Shown: positions 22,023-30,561 of the stretch, piece after piece | Layout: every line of letters begins with the position of its first letter | Position numbering within the stretch: the stretch's first letter is position 1 | Notes under the pieces: generated by a model | What the model was told of the DNA's origin: nothing | The model's database searches: none | The model's input: the letters and a program-made list of their open reading frames with translations, nothing else | Position numbers and translations under genes: made by a program | Origin: CBW1002 sp046081905 | GTDB lineage: Bacteria; Cyanobacteriota; Cyanobacteriia; PCC-6307; Cyanobiaceae | Direction: 5' to 3' | Assembly: GCA_046081905.1 (NCBI GenBank) | Contig: JBJTWS010000120.1 | Coordinates: forward strand, 1-32,871 | DNA: 32,871 nucleotides

Positions 22023-22787
22023 ATGCCCCACCCCTGGCTGGTCCCCCTGGCCACCGCCGCCTCCGCCGGCCCCCTGGCCCCTCCCCTGGCACTGCTGGGG
22101 GAGCTGGGGGCCTTCTCCCTGGCGGTGGGCTTCTCACCGGTGCACCTGGCGCTGCTCTTCCTGCTGCTGCTGGGTCCCCACCCCCTCCGCCGGGGCGGCT
22201 GGTTCGTGGGGGCCTGGCTGGCCACCTCCATCCTCACGGTCACCCTGCTGGTGACCCTCGGCCATGGGCTGCTCCTGGGAATGGAGAAGGGCTCGGTGCA
22301 CCGCACGGGCCTGGATCTGCTGGGGGCCGGGGCGCTGCTGGCCCTCGGGCTGCGGGAGCTGCTGGGCCGCAGCGCCGCGGGGGATCAGCCCCCCAGCTGG
22401 ACGGCCCGGCTGGACCGCTTCTGCGCCATGCCCCTTCCCCTGTTGCTGGCCCTGAGTTCCGGGCTGCAGGTGGTGAGTCCGGAGGATCTGTTTCTCTATG
22501 CCCGCACCGCCGGCAGCGTGCTGGCCGCCGACCTCGACCACAGCCAGGAGATCCTGGCAACGCTCCTGTTCTCCCTGTCCAGCACGGTGCTGCTGGCCCT
22601 TCCCTTCGCGGCGGTGATCGTGCTGGGCAGCGAGCGGGTGCTGCCGCTGCTGCAGCGGGCCAAGGCCTGGCTGTTCGAGCGGGGGGAACTGATCGTGGGG
22701 GGGGTCAGCCTGCTGCTGGCGGGCTACCTGGGCTGGCAGGGGATCGAGGGGCTGAGCCTTCCGCTCTCGGGCGGGCCCCTGGCCTGA
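22023..22787 (+). CDS. GAP/LysE-like polytopic membrane protein
   Basis: A 254-residue integral membrane protein with about six hydrophobic spans: residues near 17-50, 60-80, 95-115, 140-155, 185-205 and 222-240. The layout (two three-helix halves, the GFSPVHLALLFLLLLGPHPLRRGGWFVGAW start and the VSPEDLFLYARTAGSVL centre) suggests the GAP/Sap (sulfolipid-1-addressing-like) branch of the LysE superfamily, whose members export small molecules or lipids. The substrate cannot be told. It follows the phosphatase gene by 15 nt, so it ends the zwf-to-GAP run. The last 83 nt overlap the helicase gene on the other strand. Confidence 0.6.
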   Translation: MPHPWLVPLATAASAGPLAPPLALLGELGAFSLAVGFSPVHLALLFLLLLGPHPLRRGGWFVGAWLATSILTVTLLVTLGHGLLLGMEKGSVHRTGLDLLGAGALLALGLRELLGRSAAGDQPPSWTARLDRFCAMPLPLLLALSSGLQVVSPEDLFLYARTAGSVLAADLDHSQEILATLLFSLSSTVLLALPFAAVIVLGSERVLPLLQRAKAWLFERGELIVGGVSLLLAGYLGWQGIEGLSLPLSGGPLA

Positions 22788-24258
22788 GGGTCTGATCCGG
22801 CACCTCCTCGAGCCAAGCGCGCCAGAGCGCCTGCTCCGCGGCACTCCCCGGGGCCGCCAGCAGGGTCACGGCCCGGCTGGCGCGGCTCACGGCCACATAC
22901 ACGAGCTGCCGCCGCAGCCGCTCATTCTGGGGCCAGAATACATCGGCGTGCACGAACACCTCTTCGAAGGTGCTCCCCTGGCTGCGGTGCACCGTGAGCA
23001 CGGCCGCGGGCCCCAGGGAGGCGAAGGCATCCCGCACCAGAAAGAAGCGGCGCCAGAGGCTGCGGCCCCCTTCGCGGCCCGCGGCCCGCGCCTCCTGACG
23101 CAGCCGCTGCAGCACCGCCTCCAGGGAGGCGCGGGCCGCCGAAGCGATCGGCGGCAGGAGCCGCAGCTGCAGGCGGCTCTCGCCGGCGGCCACCGTGGCG
23201 GTGATGGTGTCGATCAGGGGGGCCTCCTCCAGCCCGAACTCCCGCAGGTCGCAGCGCTCCGGCTGCACGTCGTGCACCAGCAGCTCCCGGTTGGAGCCCA
23301 GCACCAGATCGGGCTCCTCGGCCTCCTCCTCCCCCTGGCGGCAGGCCGGCGCCATCACGGCGGTGCGGGTGAGCAGCACCTCCCCGGGCAGCACCGGCAG
23401 CTGGTCAGCCAGGTCGCCATGGAGGGCACGGCGGGCCATCGGCACCAGGCGCTCCAGGGTCTGGTTCGTGTAGCAGAGCAGGCGCACCCGGTCGGGGTCA
23501 TCGGTCTCGGCGCTGCGGCGCAGGGCCTCCTGGGCCGCCTCCAGCCAGGCGCGGCGCCCCGGCAGGGCCACACCACCGCCACCGGCGCCACCGGGCAACG
23601 GCGGCAGGATCGGCGGGGGGCGGCAGGGGAGGGTCCCGAGCCGCAGGCCGGTGGCGAGCCGCAGCACCGGCCCCTGGTGGCGCACCACGGCGGTGAGGGC
23701 CGCCTGGCGGGCCCGGCCCAGGGCAAACACCGGGCTGGTCTCCTCCCCCACCGGCGGCAGCTGGGCCGGATCCCCCACGAACACCAGCCGGGTGCGGTAC
23801 GGGTGGGCGCAACGCAGCAGGATCTCCAGCAGGGTCCCATCCACCATCGAGGCCTCATCCAGCAGAACCAGGTCGAGGGATTCGAGGGCGGCGGCAGTCT
23901 GCTCGGTCTCCTCGCAGCGCTCCCGGTCCCGCTCGCGGCGCAGCTTCAGGCGCAGCAGCCGGTGCACCGTGGAGGGGTACCAGGTGGGCCGCAGCTCCGC
24001 GCGCTCCAGGTGCTGGCGCAGCACCCCCACGGCCTTGTGGGTGGGGGCCACCACGGTCCAGCAGAGGCGGGCCTCCTCCACCAGGGAGAGGAAGCGCATC
24101 GAGAGAAAGGTCTTGCCGGTGCCGGCATAGCCCTGCAGCACGAAGGGGCTGCCGTCGGTGGGGGCCGTGAGCCAGGCGGCGAAGGCCTCCAGGGCAGCGT
24201 GCTGATCGGCGGTGAGCGGCGGCCCGTCCCCGGCAACGGCGCCCGGCGGCACCGTCAC
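22705..24258 (-). CDS. RecD/Dda-like superfamily 1 DNA helicase
   Basis: ATP-dependent 5'-3' type helicase of the AAA_30/UvrD_C_2 group. Motifs in order: Q-motif-like LTADQHAALEAFAAWL, Walker A GYAGTGKTFLSMRF, motif Ia VVAPTHKAVGVLRQHL, Walker B LVLLDEASMVD, motif III VFVGDPAQLPPVGE, and the C-terminal VLTVHRSQGSTFEEVFV and QLVYVAVSRASRAVTLLAAP. A Gly/Pro-rich insert lies between the two RecA-like halves (PPPILPPLPGGAGGGGV). There are 517 residues and no nuclease domain. The GTG at 24258 is chosen because it overlaps the stop of the PAP2 gene (GTGA). The last 27 or so residues are Pro/Gly/Ser-rich and read antisense to the GAP-like gene. It is not RecD of RecBCD; a role in recombination or repair is inferred from the fold. 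Confidence 0.88.
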   Translation of the reverse strand: MTVPPGAVAGDGPPLTADQHAALEAFAAWLTAPTDGSPFVLQGYAGTGKTFLSMRFLSLVEEARLCWTVVAPTHKAVGVLRQHLERAELRPTWYPSTVHRLLRLKLRRERDRERCEETEQTAAALESLDLVLLDEASMVDGTLLEILLRCAHPYRTRLVFVGDPAQLPPVGEETSPVFALGRARQAALTAVVRHQGPVLRLATGLRLGTLPCRPPPILPPLPGGAGGGGVALPGRRAWLEAAQEALRRSAETDDPDRVRLLCYTNQTLERLVPMARRALHGDLADQLPVLPGEVLLTRTAVMAPACRQGEEEAEEPDLVLGSNRELLVHDVQPERCDLREFGLEEAPLIDTITATVAAGESRLQLRLLPPIASAARASLEAVLQRLRQEARAAGREGGRSLWRRFFLVRDAFASLGPAAVLTVHRSQGSTFEEVFVHADVFWPQNERLRRQLVYVAVSRASRAVTLLAAPGSAAEQALWRAWLEEVPDQTLRPGARPRAEGSAPRSPASPGSPPAAG

Positions 24259-24830
24259 CCCAGGGCGGCCGGGTGGGCCAGCAGGGAGGCCAGGCCCGCG
24301 ACCAGATCCAGGGGGGATCCCACCAGCGCCAGGCCCGGCAGGGCCACCGCCGGCCCCATCACGCTGCCGGCGAGCACTTCGAGCTTGGTGTGGCCGAGGT
24401 TCTCCTTCAGCGGGGGCAAGCCCTCCCCCGCAGGCTCCAACGCCGGCTCGGGCTGCCACAGCGCCGGCGGCAGGGCATTGACCCGCTCCGAGATCCGCCC
24501 GGCGGCGCGGCGCACGCCACTGGCGTCGTAGAGCACCACGAAGCAGAGGGCGGCCGCCAGGGAAAAGAGGGGATCGGCGAAGCCCATCTGCCAGCCGATA
24601 CCGGCGGCGGTGCCGGTCATCAGGGCCGAATGGCTGGAGGGCATGCCGCCGGTTTCCACCAGCACCGCCGGCCGCCAACGGCGGTGCACCGCCAACTCGA
24701 TCAGCAGCTTGGAGAGCTGGGCCGCCCCGCAGGCGGCCAGGCCCCAGGCCATCACGCCGTTCTCGAGCAGGGCCGCCAGGGGATGGAGGTCGTGGGGAAG
24801 CGTCTGCGCCGCCGCGAGCAGGGCGCTCAT
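24255..24830 (-). CDS. Divergent PAP2 family (DUF212) membrane protein
   Basis: A 191-residue membrane protein of the divergent PAP2 / acid phosphatase-vanadium haloperoxidase-related family. It keeps the phosphatase-like motifs: Lys41 and RRWRP at 50-54 (K-x-RP type), PSSH at 64-67 in ETGGMPSSHSALMTG, and GHTKLEV at 146-152 in KENLGHTKLEVLAGSVMG. Hydrophobic segments lie at about 25-45, 70-100 and 155-187. The substrate is unknown for the family. It sits directly behind crtE with an ATGA overlap and ahead of the helicase with a GTGA overlap, so a prenyl-diphosphate phosphatase role is an attractive but unproven idea. Confidence 0.85.
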   Translation of the reverse strand: MSALLAAAQTLPHDLHPLAALLENGVMAWGLAACGAAQLSKLLIELAVHRRWRPAVLVETGGMPSSHSALMTGTAAGIGWQMGFADPLFSLAAALCFVVLYDASGVRRAAGRISERVNALPPALWQPEPALEPAGEGLPPLKENLGHTKLEVLAGSVMGPAVALPGLALVGSPLDLVAGLASLLAHPAALG

Positions 24831-25744
24831 CGGTCGCGGCTGGTGATGTAGTCGGCCAGGGCCAGCAGGGGCGCCGCCTTGGCCCCGTGCTCCCCTTGGG
24901 CCCAGGGGGCCAGGGCGGCCTTGGCGGCGGCCACCAGGTCCTCGGCGCGGCGGCGCGATTCCTCCAGGCCCAGCAGCTTGGGATAGGTGGTCTTGTCGGC
25001 GGTGAGGTCCTTGCCGGCGGTCTTGCCGAGCACATCGCTGCTGGCCGTCACATCGAGGATGTCGTCGATGATCTGGAAGGCCAGGCCGATGCCGCGGGCG
25101 TAGGTGCGCAGTGCCTCCAGGAGGGCCTCGGAGGCACCGGCGATCAGGGCGCCGCTCAGCACACAGGCCCGCAGCAGGGCGCCGGTCTTGTGGAGGTGGA
25201 TGTACTCGAGGGTGTCGAGGTCCACCTGCTTGCCCTCGCATTCCAGGTCCACCACCTGGCCCCCCACCAATCCCGGGGCGCCGGAGGCCAGGGAGAGCTC
25301 CCCCACCACCTTCAGCAGCCGCTCGGCCGGCACGCCGGGGCTGCGCAGGGCCACCATCTCGAAGGCGCGGGTGAGCAGGGCATCGCCGGCCAGGATGGCG
25401 TTGGCCTCGCCATACACCTTGTGGTTCGTGGGACGACCGCGGCGGAGGTCGTCGTTGTCCATGGCGGGGAGGTCGTCGTGGATCAGCGACATGGTGTGGA
25501 TCATCTCCAGCGCCACCGCCGTGGGCATCGCCAGATCGCTGCTTCCACCGGCCAGCTCGCAGGCCGCCAGGCAGAGGATCGGCCGCAGGCGCTTCCCCCC
25601 CGCCAGCAGGGAGTAGCGCATCGCCTCCCGCAGGCTCTCGGGACGTTCGGGGCCGAGGGACCCGTCGAGGGCTGCCTCCACCCGCAGGCGGGAGGCCTCC
25701 AGATAGGCGGCGAAATCGAAGGTCGTGGTCACCGCCACAGGCAT
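24827..25744 (-). CDS. crtE: Geranylgeranyl diphosphate synthase
   Basis: Condenses isopentenyl diphosphate with allylic diphosphates to the C20 precursor of carotenoids, the phytyl tail of chlorophyll and plastoquinone/tocopherol side chains. The trans-prenyltransferase has LLAGGKRLRPIL, the first aspartate-rich motif DDLPAMDND (90-98) followed by DLRRGRPTNHKVYGEANAIL, GGQVVDLECEG, and the second motif DDILD (227-231) in LAFQIIDDILDVTASSDVLGKTAGKDLTADKTTYP. Small residues before the first motif fit a C20 product. The ATG at 25744 is preceded by a 116-nt gap after folD with a weak 5-bp inverted repeat (25817-25832). The stop overlaps the PAP2 gene start (ATGA). Confidence 0.96.
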   Translation of the reverse strand: MPVAVTTTFDFAAYLEASRLRVEAALDGSLGPERPESLREAMRYSLLAGGKRLRPILCLAACELAGGSSDLAMPTAVALEMIHTMSLIHDDLPAMDNDDLRRGRPTNHKVYGEANAILAGDALLTRAFEMVALRSPGVPAERLLKVVGELSLASGAPGLVGGQVVDLECEGKQVDLDTLEYIHLHKTGALLRACVLSGALIAGASEALLEALRTYARGIGLAFQIIDDILDVTASSDVLGKTAGKDLTADKTTYPKLLGLEESRRRAEDLVAAAKAALAPWAQGEHGAKAAPLLALADYITSRDR

Positions 25745-25860
25745 GCAGGGTCGGCCGGAGCCTGGAATCTGGGCGGGATTCTCTCAGGCCGAGCCGCGCA
25801 GGGCGGTGTGCCCTTACAAGCAATCACGCTTGGCCAGGAGGCAGGCAGCCTGAATCCGGG

Positions 25861-26760
25861 CTAGGGCAGCAGGTCGGCCAGGGGCTGATCGCCGCCGCAG
25901 GCGCGGCACCAGCGGGCCACCGCGTTCACCAGCAGCATGGTCACCGTCATCGGGCCCACGCCACCGGGCACGGGGGTGAGGGCAGCGGCGATCGGCTCCA
26001 CCTCCTCGCTGCGCACATCGCCGCAGAGGCGGGCCTTGCCACCCGGCACCTCCGGAGGCAGGCGGTGGATGCCCACGTCCACCACCACGGCACCGGGCCG
26101 CACATGCTCGGCGCCGATCATGCGGGGCCGGCCGGCCGCCACCACCAGGATCTCCGCTTCGCGGGTGTGGGCGGCCAGATCCACGGTGCGGGAGTGGGCC
26201 ACCGTGACGGTGGCATCGGCCGCCTGCAGCATCAGGGCCATGGGCTGCCCCACCAGGATGCTGCGGCCGATCACCACGGCCCAGCGGCCAGCCGGATCGA
26301 TGCCGTGGCGTGCCAGCAGTGCCATCACCCCCGCCGGCGTGCAGCTGCGGGGTCCGGGTTCCCCCTTCAGCAGCCGGCCGAGGTTGAGGGTGTGCAACCC
26401 GTCGGCGTCCTTGTCGGGATCGATCGCCGCCAGCAGCGGGGCCTCCTCCAGCCCGGAGGGCAGGGGCAGCTGCAGCAGGATGCCGTCCACCGCCGGATCG
26501 GCATTCAGCCGTCGGATCACGGCCAGCACCTCCTCCGGCGGGGTGTCCGCCGGCAGGTGGGCGCCGTGGCTGGTCACCCCCACCCGGGCGCAGGCCTTCT
26601 CCTTGTTGGCCACGTACACCCCGCTGGCGGGATCGTCGCCGACCCGCAGCACCGCCAGACCGGGCGGGCGGCCATGGCGCTCGCTCCGTTCAGCGATCAG
26701 GGCGGTGAGCCGTTCCTCGATCTCCTGGGCCAGCAGGCGACCGTCCAGACGGGTGGCCAT
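25861..26760 (-). CDS. folD: Bifunctional methylenetetrahydrofolate dehydrogenase/cyclohydrolase
   Basis: Interconverts 5,10-methylene-, methenyl- and 10-formyl-tetrahydrofolate using NADP, supplying one-carbon units. The catalytic Y-x3-K is Tyr49/Lys53 in SGVYVANKEKACARVG. The family blocks DGILLQLPLPSGLEE, DPDKDADGLHTLNLGRL, CTPAGVMALLARHG, the NADP-binding VVIGRSILVGQPMALML and the C-terminal PVPGGVGPMTVTMLLVNAV are all present. Length 299 residues, normal. The ATG at 26760 begins MATRLDGRLLAQEI, matching the family start. It is the first gene of the minus-strand folD-crtE-PAP2-helicase run and is divergent from the HD phosphodiesterase gene. Confidence 0.97.
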   Translation of the reverse strand: MATRLDGRLLAQEIEERLTALIAERSERHGRPPGLAVLRVGDDPASGVYVANKEKACARVGVTSHGAHLPADTPPEEVLAVIRRLNADPAVDGILLQLPLPSGLEEAPLLAAIDPDKDADGLHTLNLGRLLKGEPGPRSCTPAGVMALLARHGIDPAGRWAVVIGRSILVGQPMALMLQAADATVTVAHSRTVDLAAHTREAEILVVAAGRPRMIGAEHVRPGAVVVDVGIHRLPPEVPGGKARLCGDVRSEEVEPIAAALTPVPGGVGPMTVTMLLVNAVARWCRACGGDQPLADLLP

Positions 26761-26808
26761 GTCCTTGGGATGAGCGCGGGAGGACTGCGCTCCAGCATGC
26801 CTCTCCCC

Positions 26809-26835
26809 AGCCAGGGGGGTGGCTCCCGAGCCACC
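26809..26835 (+). promoter_or_regulatory. Three-part alternative hairpin ahead of the HD phosphodiesterase gene
   Basis: AGCCA (26809-26813), GGTGGCTC (26818-26825) and GAGCCACC (26828-26835) lie in a row. The middle segment can pair with either neighbour: a 5-bp stem with the left one, or a perfect 8-bp stem with the right one. It sits in the 103-bp divergent spacer, ending 28 nt before the ATG at 26864. It could be an operator or a switchable leader. Confidence 0.4.
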
Positions 26836-26863
26836 GGCCCAGACGCTCGCTAACGTGATCTCC

Positions 26864-28951
26864 ATGGCCATCCCACAGCGCCGTGCTAGCACCCTGTGGC
26901 GACGGTTCGTGCGTCTCGAGTGCCCGCGCCAGCCCCTGGCCCCCTGGCGCCCCCGGGCCTGGGCGGCGGTGGTGCTGCTGTGTCTGCTGGCGTCGCTGGT
27001 GACGAGCTGGCCCTGGCTGAGCGAACCCAGCCTGCAGCCGGGCTTTCCAGCCCCCTTCACCGCCCGGGCCCCGCGCGACGCCACGGTGGTGGACAGCGAG
27101 GAATTGGAGGCGCGGCGCAGCCAGCTGGGGCCCCGCAGCCACGTGCAGGTGGTGGATGACCGGGCGAACCGCGAGCTGCAGGCGCGGCTGGAGCTGGACC
27201 TGCGCCGGCTCCAGCTGGTGCGCACCTCGCCACAGCAGCGGGTGGGCACCCAACCCCTCAGCCCCGATGAGCAGGCATGGCTGGAATCGCTCACGCCGGC
27301 CCAGTGGACGGCCTGGAGCGAGCAGGTGCGGCGGGTGCAGGCCCGCATGCTCGGCCAGGGGGTCGTGCCCAGCGTCGCCGACACCCAGCTGGCGGCCGCG
27401 GCCCAGCTCCACCTCGAGGGCCTGTCGGACCCGGGTCGGCGCCTGGCGGCCCAGTTGGTGGCCCAGTCGCTCTCGGGCCAGACGAACCTGCGCACCGACC
27501 CGGCCCTCACCCAGCGCCGCATCGAGGAACTGGTGACCCAGCAGGGGGTCCCCACGATCGCCGTGAAGCGCGGCGACCTGATCACCCGCCAGGGGGAGCC
27601 GATCAGCTCCCAGGCCTACGACGTGCTCGACTATTTCGGGCTGGTCAGTCGCCAGCCGCGACCGCTGGCCTGGCTGCTCCACTTCGGCGAGGCCTTCGCC
27701 ACCACGGCGGTGCTGGTGCTGATGCTGCGCCGCTGGCGGGCCGGCGCCGAGCCCCGCCACGCCCTGCTCCTGCTCGGCATGCTGCTGGCGGTGCAGGCCT
27801 TCAAGCTCTGGCTTGGGCCAGCCGCCAGCCCCATGGCCCTGCTGGTGCCGCCCACCCTCCTGCTGGCCGAGGGGCTCGGCACCGCCAGCGGCCTGGCCTG
27901 GCTGGCGGGCGCCTCCCTGCTCTGGCCCCTGCCGATCGATTCGCTCCTGCAGGGGCGGCTGCTGCTGGCGGCGGCCCTCGCGGCGGCGGCGGCGGTGGTG
28001 GCCGGCCGCCAGCGCAACCGCGCCCAGCTGCTGCAGCTCGCCGTGCTGCTGCCCACGGCCGCCCTGGTGCTGCAGTGGCTGCTGGTGCAGGCCCTGGGCG
28101 TCTGGGGCCAGGCAGACCTGCGCCTGCCGGACGGCGCCCAGCTGTTCAGCGAGGCGCTGCTGATGGGCGGCCTGGTGATGGCCGGCCTGCTGCTGGCTCC
28201 CCTGGTGGAGAGCTCCTTCGGGCTGCTCACCCGGGCGCGGCTGCTGGAGCTGGCCGATCTGGAGCGGCCACTGCTACGGCGCCTCTCCTGCGAGGCCCCC
28301 GGCACCTTCGAGCACACCCTGATGATCGCCGGCCTGGCGGAGGAGGGAGCGCGGGCGATCCAGGCGGACGTGGACCTGATCCGCACCGGAGCCCTCTATC
28401 ACGATGTGGGCAAGCTGCACGGCCCGCAGTGGTTCATCGAAAACCAGGGCGAGGGCCGCAACCCCCACGACGAACTCGACGATCCCTTCCGCAGCGCCGA
28501 GATCCTCCAGGCCCACGTGGATGAGGGGCTGCGGCTGGCGCGGCGCTACCGCCTGCCCCGCCCCCTGGCCGACTTCATCCCCGAGCACCAGGGCACCCTG
28601 AAGATGGGCTACTTCCTGCACCAGGCCCGCGAGCGGGATCCCTCCGTGCAGGAATCCGCCTTCCGCTACCGCGGCCCCGCGCCCCGCAGCCCCGAAACGG
28701 CGATCCTGATGCTCGCCGATGGCTGCGAGGCCGCCCTTCGCTCCCTGCCCCCCGCCACCTCGGAGGCGGAGGCGGCCCAGATGGTGCGCCGCCTGATCGA
28801 GGCCCGCCAGCGCGATGGCCAGCTCGATCGCAGCGGCCTCAGCCGGGCCGAGCTGGAGCTGCTGGTGCGGGCCTTCGTGCGGGTGTGGAAGCGCATGCGC
28901 CACCGGCGCATCCCCTATCCGATCTCCCCCCGCAAGGCCTTCAGCGCCTGA
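26864..28951 (+). CDS. PgpH-type 7TMR-HD membrane phosphodiesterase, probable c-di-AMP phosphodiesterase
   Basis: Membrane protein of 695 residues with the PgpH layout: an N-terminal membrane segment (about 30-50), an extracytoplasmic 7TMR-HDED-like region (about 55-260, with TIAVKRGDLITRQGEPIS), a block of about seven membrane helices (about 265-455), and a cytoplasmic HD domain. HD motif residues are His484 (EHTLMIAGLAEEG), His513-Asp514 (YHDVGKLHGPQWFIENQ) and later NPHDELDDPFRSAEILQAHVDEG, HQGT and MLADGCEA, as in c-di-AMP phosphodiesterases. In cyanobacteria c-di-AMP affects dark survival and potassium/osmotic balance. The ATG at 26864 is chosen; an ATG-like start at 26819 adds 15 unlikely residues. 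The next gene begins 5 nt after its stop. Confidence 0.9.
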   Translation: MAIPQRRASTLWRRFVRLECPRQPLAPWRPRAWAAVVLLCLLASLVTSWPWLSEPSLQPGFPAPFTARAPRDATVVDSEELEARRSQLGPRSHVQVVDDRANRELQARLELDLRRLQLVRTSPQQRVGTQPLSPDEQAWLESLTPAQWTAWSEQVRRVQARMLGQGVVPSVADTQLAAAAQLHLEGLSDPGRRLAAQLVAQSLSGQTNLRTDPALTQRRIEELVTQQGVPTIAVKRGDLITRQGEPISSQAYDVLDYFGLVSRQPRPLAWLLHFGEAFATTAVLVLMLRRWRAGAEPRHALLLLGMLLAVQAFKLWLGPAASPMALLVPPTLLLAEGLGTASGLAWLAGASLLWPLPIDSLLQGRLLLAAALAAAAAVVAGRQRNRAQLLQLAVLLPTAALVLQWLLVQALGVWGQADLRLPDGAQLFSEALLMGGLVMAGLLLAPLVESSFGLLTRARLLELADLERPLLRRLSCEAPGTFEHTLMIAGLAEEGARAIQADVDLIRTGALYHDVGKLHGPQWFIENQGEGRNPHDELDDPFRSAEILQAHVDEGLRLARRYRLPRPLADFIPEHQGTLKMGYFLHQARERDPSVQESAFRYRGPAPRSPETAILMLADGCEAALRSLPPATSEAEAAQMVRRLIEARQRDGQLDRSGLSRAELELLVRAFVRVWKRMRHRRIPYPISPRKAFSA

Positions 28952-28956
28952 GAGCC

Positions 28957-30462
28957 ATGGCACTGAGCTTCCGTGAGCTGCAGGACGACCTGCGGCGCCG
29001 CTGGCACGAGCAGGAGGAGCGGGGCGGCGAGGGGCCCGATGCCCACTACGACCAGCTGGTGGTGCCCTCGCTCACCATGGAGGAGCACCAGATGCAGCTG
29101 GTGACGGGGGTGCACCACTACGAGGAGCGCCAGCTGTTCAACCTCATCCGCCTGCGCCATCCGGGCGTGCGGGTGGTCTACGTGACCAGCACGCTCCTGC
29201 CGGAACTGGTGGTGGATGCGGTGCTGGAGCTGCTGCCGGGCATGCCGGCCTCCCATGCCCGCCGGCGCCTGCACCTGTTCGACACCAACGACGCCTCCCC
29301 CCGGCCCCTCACCGAGAAGCTGCTGGAGCGGCCGGCCCTGCTGGGCCGCCTGCGGGATCAGCTGCGGCCCGGCCGCAGCTACCTCACCTGCTTCACGGTC
29401 ACGGCCCTGGAGCAGAGCCTCTCGGAGCGGCTGCAGGTGCCGCTGCTGGGGTGTGATCCCCGCCTGTCCCACTGGGGCACCAAGGCCGGCAGCCGCGAAC
29501 TCTTCGCCCGCTGCGGCCTGCCCCATCCCCCCGGCCGGCGGGTGGTGTTCAACCTCCACGACCTGGCCGCCGCCGCGGTGGACCTGTGGGAATCGGAGCC
29601 CGGCCTGCAGCGCCTGGTGGTGAAGCTCAACGAGGGCTTCAGCGGCGAGGGCAATGCCCTGCTGGATCTCGAGCCGCTCACCCTGGCCGAATGCGGACCG
29701 CGCCAGCGGCTGGAGCAGGTGCAGGAGGCCCTCGAACAGCTGCCGATGCCGAGCGGCCACTGGCGCGAGTTGATGGGGCAGCAGGGAGCCCTGGTGGAGG
29801 CCTGGCTGGAGGGGGGCGAGGCCTGCACCTCCCCGAGCGTGCAGGGGCTGATCCACCCCGGCGGGCGGGTGGAGGTGCTCTCCACCCACGAGCAGCGGCT
29901 GGGGGGCAGCGGCGGCCAGACCTTCGAGGGCTGCCGCTTCCCGGCCGATGCCGCCTACCGGCGGGCGGTGATGGAGATGGGCCGGGTGGTGGGTGAGGCC
30001 CTCGCCGCCGAGGGTGCCCTCGAGCGCTACGCGGTGGATGTGGTGGCCCGGCGCTTCGGCGACCGCTGGGACCTCCAGGCGATCGAGATCAACCTGCGCC
30101 AGGGGGGCACCACCCACCCCTTCATGGCGCTGCGCCACACCACCAGCGGCCACCTCGATCCCGCCAGCGGCGCCTTCCTGGCCCCCTCCGGCCAGCCCCT
30201 CTGCTACGAGGCCACCGACACGCTCTGCGACCCGCGCCTGCGGGGCCTGCTGCCCGAGGACCTGATCGATCTGGTGGCGGAAGCCGGCCTCCACTTCGAT
30301 CCGGCCCACCTGCGCGGCAGCCTCTTTCACCTGCTGGGGTGCCTCTCCCAGTACGGCAAGCTCGGCATGACCTGCATCGGCCGCAGCCCCGAGGAGGCCG
30401 CAGCGGTGTACCGCAACACCCAGGAGGCGCTGCTGCGGGGCGCCGAGGCCCTGCACGCCTGA
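28957..30462 (+). CDS. ATP-grasp protein related to PGM1-type peptide ligases
   Basis: A 501-residue protein with a pre-ATP-grasp N-terminal half and an ATP-grasp C-terminal half. The N-terminal part has the nucleotide-fold-like VRVVYVTSTLLPELVVDAVLELL, SYLTCFTVTALEQSLSERL and GTKAGSRELFARCGLPHPPG. ATP-grasp elements follow: LVVKLNEGFSGEGNALLDL (phosphate-binding lysine and glycine loop), LVEAWLEGGEACTSPSVQ, YAVDVVARRFGDRWDLQAIEINLRQGGTTHPF (metal-binding E-x-N) and a C-terminal segment. The order resembles the family around PGM1, the pheganomycin peptide ligase. Its substrates are unknown. It is almost certainly cotranscribed with the HD phosphodiesterase (5-nt gap). No precursor-peptide gene is visible next to it. 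Confidence 0.65.
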   Translation: MALSFRELQDDLRRRWHEQEERGGEGPDAHYDQLVVPSLTMEEHQMQLVTGVHHYEERQLFNLIRLRHPGVRVVYVTSTLLPELVVDAVLELLPGMPASHARRRLHLFDTNDASPRPLTEKLLERPALLGRLRDQLRPGRSYLTCFTVTALEQSLSERLQVPLLGCDPRLSHWGTKAGSRELFARCGLPHPPGRRVVFNLHDLAAAAVDLWESEPGLQRLVVKLNEGFSGEGNALLDLEPLTLAECGPRQRLEQVQEALEQLPMPSGHWRELMGQQGALVEAWLEGGEACTSPSVQGLIHPGGRVEVLSTHEQRLGGSGGQTFEGCRFPADAAYRRAVMEMGRVVGEALAAEGALERYAVDVVARRFGDRWDLQAIEINLRQGGTTHPFMALRHTTSGHLDPASGAFLAPSGQPLCYEATDTLCDPRLRGLLPEDLIDLVAEAGLHFDPAHLRGSLFHLLGCLSQYGKLGMTCIGRSPEEAAAVYRNTQEALLRGAEALHA

Positions 30463-30561
30463 TACCCGGCCCCGCGCATCAGGCCGTGAGGAGAGCCCCC
30501 CGGGAATGGCCAGCGGGAAGGGAAGGCGCCAGGATCGGAACCAGAACCTCCGCTTGCCCCG

